Part shown: one piece after another, positions 60,003-64,000 of the stretch
How the letters are laid out: every line of letters starts with the position of its first letter
How positions within the stretch are numbered: the first letter of the stretch is position 1
From: Straminergon stramineum
Taxonomy: Eukaryota > Streptophyta > Bryopsida > Hypnales > Calliergonaceae
Assembly: GCA_963920665.1 (NCBI GenBank)
Contig: OY987265.1
Location: 25,921,001-25,985,000 of the forward strand
Length of the DNA stretch: 64,000 nucleotides
Direction: 5' to 3'
Notes under the pieces: model-generated
What the model was told of the DNA's origin: nothing
Databases searched by the model: none
Seen by the model: the letters and a program-made list of their open reading frames with translations, nothing else
Made by a program: the position numbers and the translations under genes

Positions 60003-60735
60003 TCAATATTTTATTTTTTTTTTGAAACACATGGACAATTTCCATTGATAGAGGAAAAGGTACAGGGAACCAAGGGAGCCAGTCCCCGGCAAAATTTTTT
60101 ACATTTTCAGACAGCAGCAAAACCCAACCCAAAACCCCACTAAAACCAACAAAAGAGTACTACCCAAGAGGAGAAACAACCACCCGAGCTACTCAATGAA
60201 AGTGACCAATCTTGGGGATGCCTAACTTCCAGTGCATGGAACGTTGGGAGCGAACCCCGAAGAAGCTAGTTTGCAACCAAGTGTTGTCATAGCGCTTCAG
60301 GAAGATCTCAGCTCTGTTCGGGTACAGCTCGCAGAGCTTGGTTGCCTTGAGCCAGGCGACACGAGCATGGTCCGTAAATGCTTCCCAGAGTATCTGCTCG
60401 AGCTTAGGAATTGGCCATGCACAATTGTTGAAACAAAGGGCATTTCGATCTAACCACGCAGTCCAAATGACAGAGCCCCGGAAAAGCGACCACATAGAAT
60501 TACCTTTTTTAAGGCGACGCGGAAGCTTGGACCCCAGGATACATTGCTGGCAGGTGAGATCCGGCCACTGGTTGTTGGTAGGAGGGACCTCCAGAGCCAA
60601 ATATAGCACGGATAGGGCATATCTCATAATACTAAATTTAACATTGACCCCCAACCAATCACCATGGCCTGAAGACTCAATCACCCTGCCCCTCCTATTT
60701 GTATTTTTGCCAAGCTTCGGGGGAGGTATTTAATA
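60003..60735 (-). mobile_element. 5'-truncated LINE (non-LTR retrotransposon) 3' end
   Basis: On the minus strand, 60,684-60,193 reads as the C-terminal part of a plant LINE reverse-transcriptase protein. MWSLFRGSVIWTAWLDRNAL, followed by CFNN and KLEQILWEAFTDHARVAW, is typical of the region after the RT zinc-binding segment. A short 3' untranslated stretch and an oligo(A) tail follow (plus-strand T run near 60,012-60,023). No RT catalytic core or endonuclease is present, so this is a dead 5'-truncated copy. The right limit is approximate. Confidence 0.72.
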
Positions 60736-60778
60736 TGGGTTATCTCCATATACATATCAGTACTCGAATTCTGTATCT

Positions 60779-60900
60779 ATATCCATATCTCTATTCCATA
60801 TAACGTATCTATATTGTGTATGTATGTATATATCTTCTTTATATCCGTATCTCCATTCTGTATAACGTATGTATATTGTGTATGTATATATGTATCTTCT
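60779..60900. repeat. Two-copy ~61-bp tandem repeat
   Basis: The segment from TATATCCATATCTCTATTCC at 60,779 recurs at 60,840 with few changes; both continue through TATAACGTAT and TATTGTGTATGTAT to ATCTTCTT. It precedes the eS21 gene by about 330 bp. Confidence 0.8.
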
Positions 60901-60929
60901 TTATATATGTTTGTATCTTGTATCGGAGC

Positions 60930-61229
60930 ACCGGATGGCCAAGATTGTTTCCGATCAACGGTGAATGTTTTTTCGAGATCAATGGCATCGGAGAAGGGGG
61001 GGATTGTTTTCTGAAAGAGATCCAACGGATGAGGTATTTTGGCAGCGCGGGGGGAGGGAAAAAAAGCTGGGACGCATCTTTTCGTTACATTGTGGGTGGG
61101 TCGACATGAGAAAGCCCTAATAACGCTCAGCTCGAACTCTTTGAGTCGTCTCTGTCTCGACGTCGTCGCCATCACCTGCGCTCTGCCTCCTGTGCGATTT
61201 CACCGTCCTCGCACGCTTCCAACGCGACC
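60930..61229. other. Promoter and 5' leader of eS21
   Basis: GC rises in this stretch before the ribosomal protein start. A telo-box-like AAGCCCTAATAACG occurs near 61,112. The sequence before the ATG is pyrimidine-rich (CTCTGTCTCGACGTCGTCGC), as is common for ribosomal protein leaders. The transcription start was not located. Confidence 0.4.
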
Positions 61230-62229
61230 ATGCAGAACGAGGAAGGAGACAACGTCGATCTTTACATTCCCAGGAAGTGGTACGCTTCGAGTTCATCTTT
61301 TTCGTATGTCTTGAGGTTCTGTCTGGCGTGAGCGGGCTATTGTCGAAGCCTCTTTCTTGCAAGAGCGACCTTGGGATTTGAATGCTTTGTGTTCTCGTCA
61401 TCTATAATATCATATTTAAGGTTGTGAGAAAGAATGCTAACGCACTTCGCATATAAAGACCACGTTGACATCTCTAGATTTCAAGATGAAATTGACTGCT
61501 ATGTTTCTCTTAAGAATCCGTGTTGAGAAAATTTCGTTTTCTCTCCTCTCGAAATTTGTGTTTGGCACAACTGGAGATGGCACACAGAGACGTCTGTAGT
61601 ATCACCTTCTCTAATGTCACATCCTCTGTTCCTTCCAGGAACCGTAGGGAACGAAGTAATCTCACTATCACACTGTGTCACGTTGCAAGTATTCGCTTAC
61701 AAATGCATTCTTCCTTGTAGCGCACCATGACACTTGTGTTTCACTTTTTGGGAGAATAACATTGATTTCCAAATACTTGTGTGTTTCAGTTCTTCAACCA
61801 ATAGGTTGATTACATCCAAGGATGTTGCCTCAGTTCAGTTGAACGTCGGTCACGTCGATGAGAATGGCGTTTACACGGGCCAATTTACCACATTTGCCTT
61901 GTGCGGATTTGTCCGCGCTCAGGTGTGTTTTGGGACACAGTTGTCTCCACTCACTACTCTTGTCTCTGCGCATGTGAATTGCATTCATGTTTTTCCTTAC
62001 TTGGGCCTGGTACTGGTATTATCATAGATTACTACCTGCGTACGGATGGTTCTTGTTTTCATGTTTTTTCTTGGACGTCACAGTGTGTATATTCTTTTAC
62101 AGGGGAGCTGTATTATTTCTTAAAGTTCCACCGACTAAATTCGAAAAATGGACGTTTCCAATGCAGGGAGATGCTGACAGCGCTCTTGACAGGCTGTGGG
62201 CCAAGAAGAAAGCTGAACTTGGACAGTAA
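61230..62229 (+). CDS. RPS21: 40S ribosomal protein eS21
   Basis: Three exons join in phase: 61230-61279, 61790-61922 and 62167-62229, giving 81 residues, the usual length for the family. The sequence is strongly conserved: [16 protein letters not shown] at the start, then [40 protein letters not shown] and [16 protein letters not shown] at the end. eS21 is a small-subunit protein on the solvent side needed for 40S maturation. The first junction splits the Cys codon after IPRK. The ATG sits in a good context (GCGACCATGC). The gene appears intact. Among all genes in the window this identification is the most certain. Confidence 0.97.
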
Positions 62230-63237
62230 CTGTCATTTTGTAGCTGAGTAGGGCGAAGCGCATAGTAGTGTCACTCATGTGATATTTGACATAAGCAGTT
62301 TCCTGGTTATCCTTTGAAGATCAAACACTCTGCAAGGGAGTCTCTTTGGCAGATGACCTGCAATGTCTTTGTGACGTTATTCATGATATCATACTTGATG
62401 ACTTATCTGTGATGTGTTTTGGTGCTCGACTTGCAAGACCGTGCAATGGTTTTCAGGAGTCAGTTTGTGTGTTCGACTCCTACAATTGTGCAGATCTCTC
62501 TTACAGCTCTTTCCAGCTGCTCATTCACGATTACTCAGGTTCGTTTGTCAAATGACGTACATGTCGCACAATGGACTGTCGGTACCTCCTAAGTGGACGT
62601 ACTCTGAGGGTTGGACTCGTGCGGTGACGCTTGAACTCAGAGCGTGAACTTGCTACGGGCTGTGTGAATAGTGGATTTCTGACGAAGTGTCCTTGGACTA
62701 ACCTAGTCGATCTGCAAGCCGAGAGTAGTCCCTCATGTTCCTAGAATCTCCGCAAGAATAACTGAGTTTGTGAAATGTTTTATGAACACCAACAGAAGCA
62801 TCGAATCGAATTATTTGTGCTTAGGACGTAACTGTTTCCAATGCACATCTTTAGTGGTTCTATTCCGTTGCTGGATCTTACCCCCGAACCATTCGTTACG
62901 TCCTCACTAACTCGTCTTTACGGTTCTCGTAATTATGCATGAAGGCACGAGATGTAATGCTCACGCCATCTTTTTTTGAAAGAAAGCATGCTGGTTTACT
63001 GGCCTTCCAACAGTAGAGGGGTAGCCCAATTTTGTATTTGGAAAGGATATTTAGCAATTTGAAGTAATCAGCGCCAAGTTGAAGTGTACTCTAGGGCGGC
63101 TTCGTGGATCACAAACCAAATAGAGCGAAAGCTCATCAAGAATGCCCTAGAAAAGGTTCATTTGGGGCTGAGATCACTACAGCAGTGTCACAATCTCTCC
63201 GGGAAAACTAACAAGCTAAGGAGCAGCCGAGTTCTGA
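62230..63237. other. Convergent 3' region between eS21 and the hydrolase-like gene
   Basis: This stretch should contain the eS21 3' untranslated region on the plus strand and that of the next gene on the minus strand. Frames of 60-77 codons occur but have no motif. No RNA gene was recognised. Confidence 0.45.
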
Positions 63238-63402
63238 TCAGTATACGCTATGCTTCTGAGCAAGGCTCACAAGTAACTTGGTGAACTCACCATGTCGTTG
63301 CAGAAAGTTGAAGTGGCCACCCTCGAGCTCAATAACCTCTTTGAACGGCCCATAACGACTGGAGACGTACTCTTGGCCTTCAGGTGGGAAGGTGTGATCG
63401 TC
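63238..63402 (-). CDS. Last exon of a probable alpha/beta-hydrolase, partial
   Basis: A minus-strand frame follows an AG acceptor at 63,404-63,403 and ends at a TGA at 63,238, giving 54 residues. DDHTFPPEG near its start and EVIELEGGHFNFLQRHGEF near its end resemble the last catalytic part of alpha/beta-hydrolases, where an Asp loop is followed by the Gly-Gly-His of the catalytic histidine. Upstream exons should lie between 63,500 and the right edge or beyond it; small candidates exist near 63,500-63,540 and 63,885-63,920 but were not joined with confidence. An antisense frame from ATG 63,291 (MSLQKVEVATLELNNLF) overlaps and is less protein-like. Family is tentative. Confidence 0.42.
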   Translation of the reverse strand, partial: DDHTFPPEGQEYVSSRYGPFKEVIELEGGHFNFLQRHGEFTKLLVSLAQKHSVY

Positions 63403-64000
63403 CTAGTACTTGATATACACTGACGTTACCTGCCCATACCTTTCCTTTTGTGTATGTAATTGACGTTGCCAGCATTTTATTTGGGTAGGGCCTCACCAAC
63501 TTTGACGCCAACACCACGATTTCCTGCACACGTTCAAGTCAGCTGGATTTGTCAGTAATCAAAAGCTTGAAGGTAATTTCAATTCATCTGATTAGTTTCC
63601 GAATGTCAAAAATGAGATTTACAAGCAGTTTTCCTTTGATTACCAGGAGTGGCGTTGATTTCAGTTTAGCACAATTGTAAAAGGAATGCCATGTAACTGA
63701 AATCTGTCAATTCAATGGAAGTCTCCTTCATGACCATTACTGAATCAATGTGTTAAGATGTGTTACCTCTGATTCGAAGTCATTGAAAAAGATATGTTTC
63801 AATGCGGAAGCGGGGTAGTACAAGGACGGGGGCTGGGGGGGGGGTTCTCAACTCCGTTTTTGAAGTGAAACGCAAGTACCTTTTTGCTCGGTGCCGTATC
63901 ACCCGTCATCTGCAGGGAAGAATAGTTCAGGTGAGTTTTCGAGGGTAGCTCAATTGCATGAATTGATATAAAGGGCGCAATGTTAAGATCTTGAAATTAC
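63403..64000. other. Right edge; possible introns and small exons of the hydrolase-like gene
   Basis: Genic composition with several AG/GT pairs on the minus strand. One candidate exon near 63,915-63,886 reads MTGDTAPSKK between a good acceptor and donor. A G-run of about 12 lies near 63,831-63,843. No complete model can be built from the window. Confidence 0.3.

Noticed and set aside
60816..61109. 97-codon plus-strand frame before eS21
   Set aside because: Its first half is the two-copy 61-bp tandem repeat and the rest is the eS21 leader region.
1..64000. CRISPR arrays, rRNA genes or bacterial-type operons
   Set aside because: No regularly spaced identical repeats with unique spacers, no rRNA sequence, and all recognised genes have spliceosomal introns.

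Overview
The window looks like nuclear DNA of a land plant, most likely a bryophyte and probably a moss. Its genes are compact, have GT-AG introns and moderate GC, and sit in islands separated by long, very AT-rich intergenic DNA full of decayed non-coding repeats. All recognised proteins are plant families: a SOSEKI polarity protein, LRR receptor kinases, an arginine-rich cyclin L and a chloroplast-type GNAT. The moss assignment is inference from base composition and gene style, not from any search. I rebuilt gene models by hand, checking reading-frame phase across every splice junction.

Layout. 1-1.8 kb is AT-rich with no gene. 2.4-4.7 kb (+) is a five-exon GNAT acetyltransferase. 5.7-9.2 kb (-) is a two-exon BIR-like LRR receptor pseudokinase with a small inverted-repeat transposon in its intron and a ~52-bp minisatellite just upstream. 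13.4-16.0 kb (-) is a four-exon SOSEKI gene. 17.4-29.6 kb is a gene desert with TA-flanked terminal-inverted-repeat elements, a pogo/Emigrant-like element, a foldback hairpin and large diverged repeats. 29.6-30.2 kb (-) is a terminal-exon-like fragment split by one of these elements. 30.7-32.5 kb (-) is a four-exon F-box gene. 33-38 kb is mostly repeat-derived. 38.5-39.4 kb (+) holds a weak gene candidate. 40.6-44.7 kb (+) is a five-exon LRR receptor kinase with an intact kinase domain. 50.4-52.8 kb (-) is a six-exon cyclin L. 53-60.7 kb is another repeat-rich desert with a hairpin, a tRNA-derived SINE, two TIR elements and a truncated LINE. 61.2-62.2 kb (+) is the three-exon ribosomal protein eS21. 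At 63.2-63.4 kb (-) lies the last exon of a probable alpha/beta-hydrolase whose 5' part is near or beyond the right edge.

The genes do not form a pathway. They are independent nuclear genes with separate roles: cell-surface perception (two LRR receptor kinases), cell-polarity scaffolding (SOSEKI), ubiquitin-ligase substrate selection (F-box), transcription and splicing (cyclin L), translation (eS21) and plastid protein acetylation (GNAT). No organised new system was found. The most distinctive non-genic signal is a set of related TA-flanked TIR elements, one of which appears to have interrupted a coding exon.
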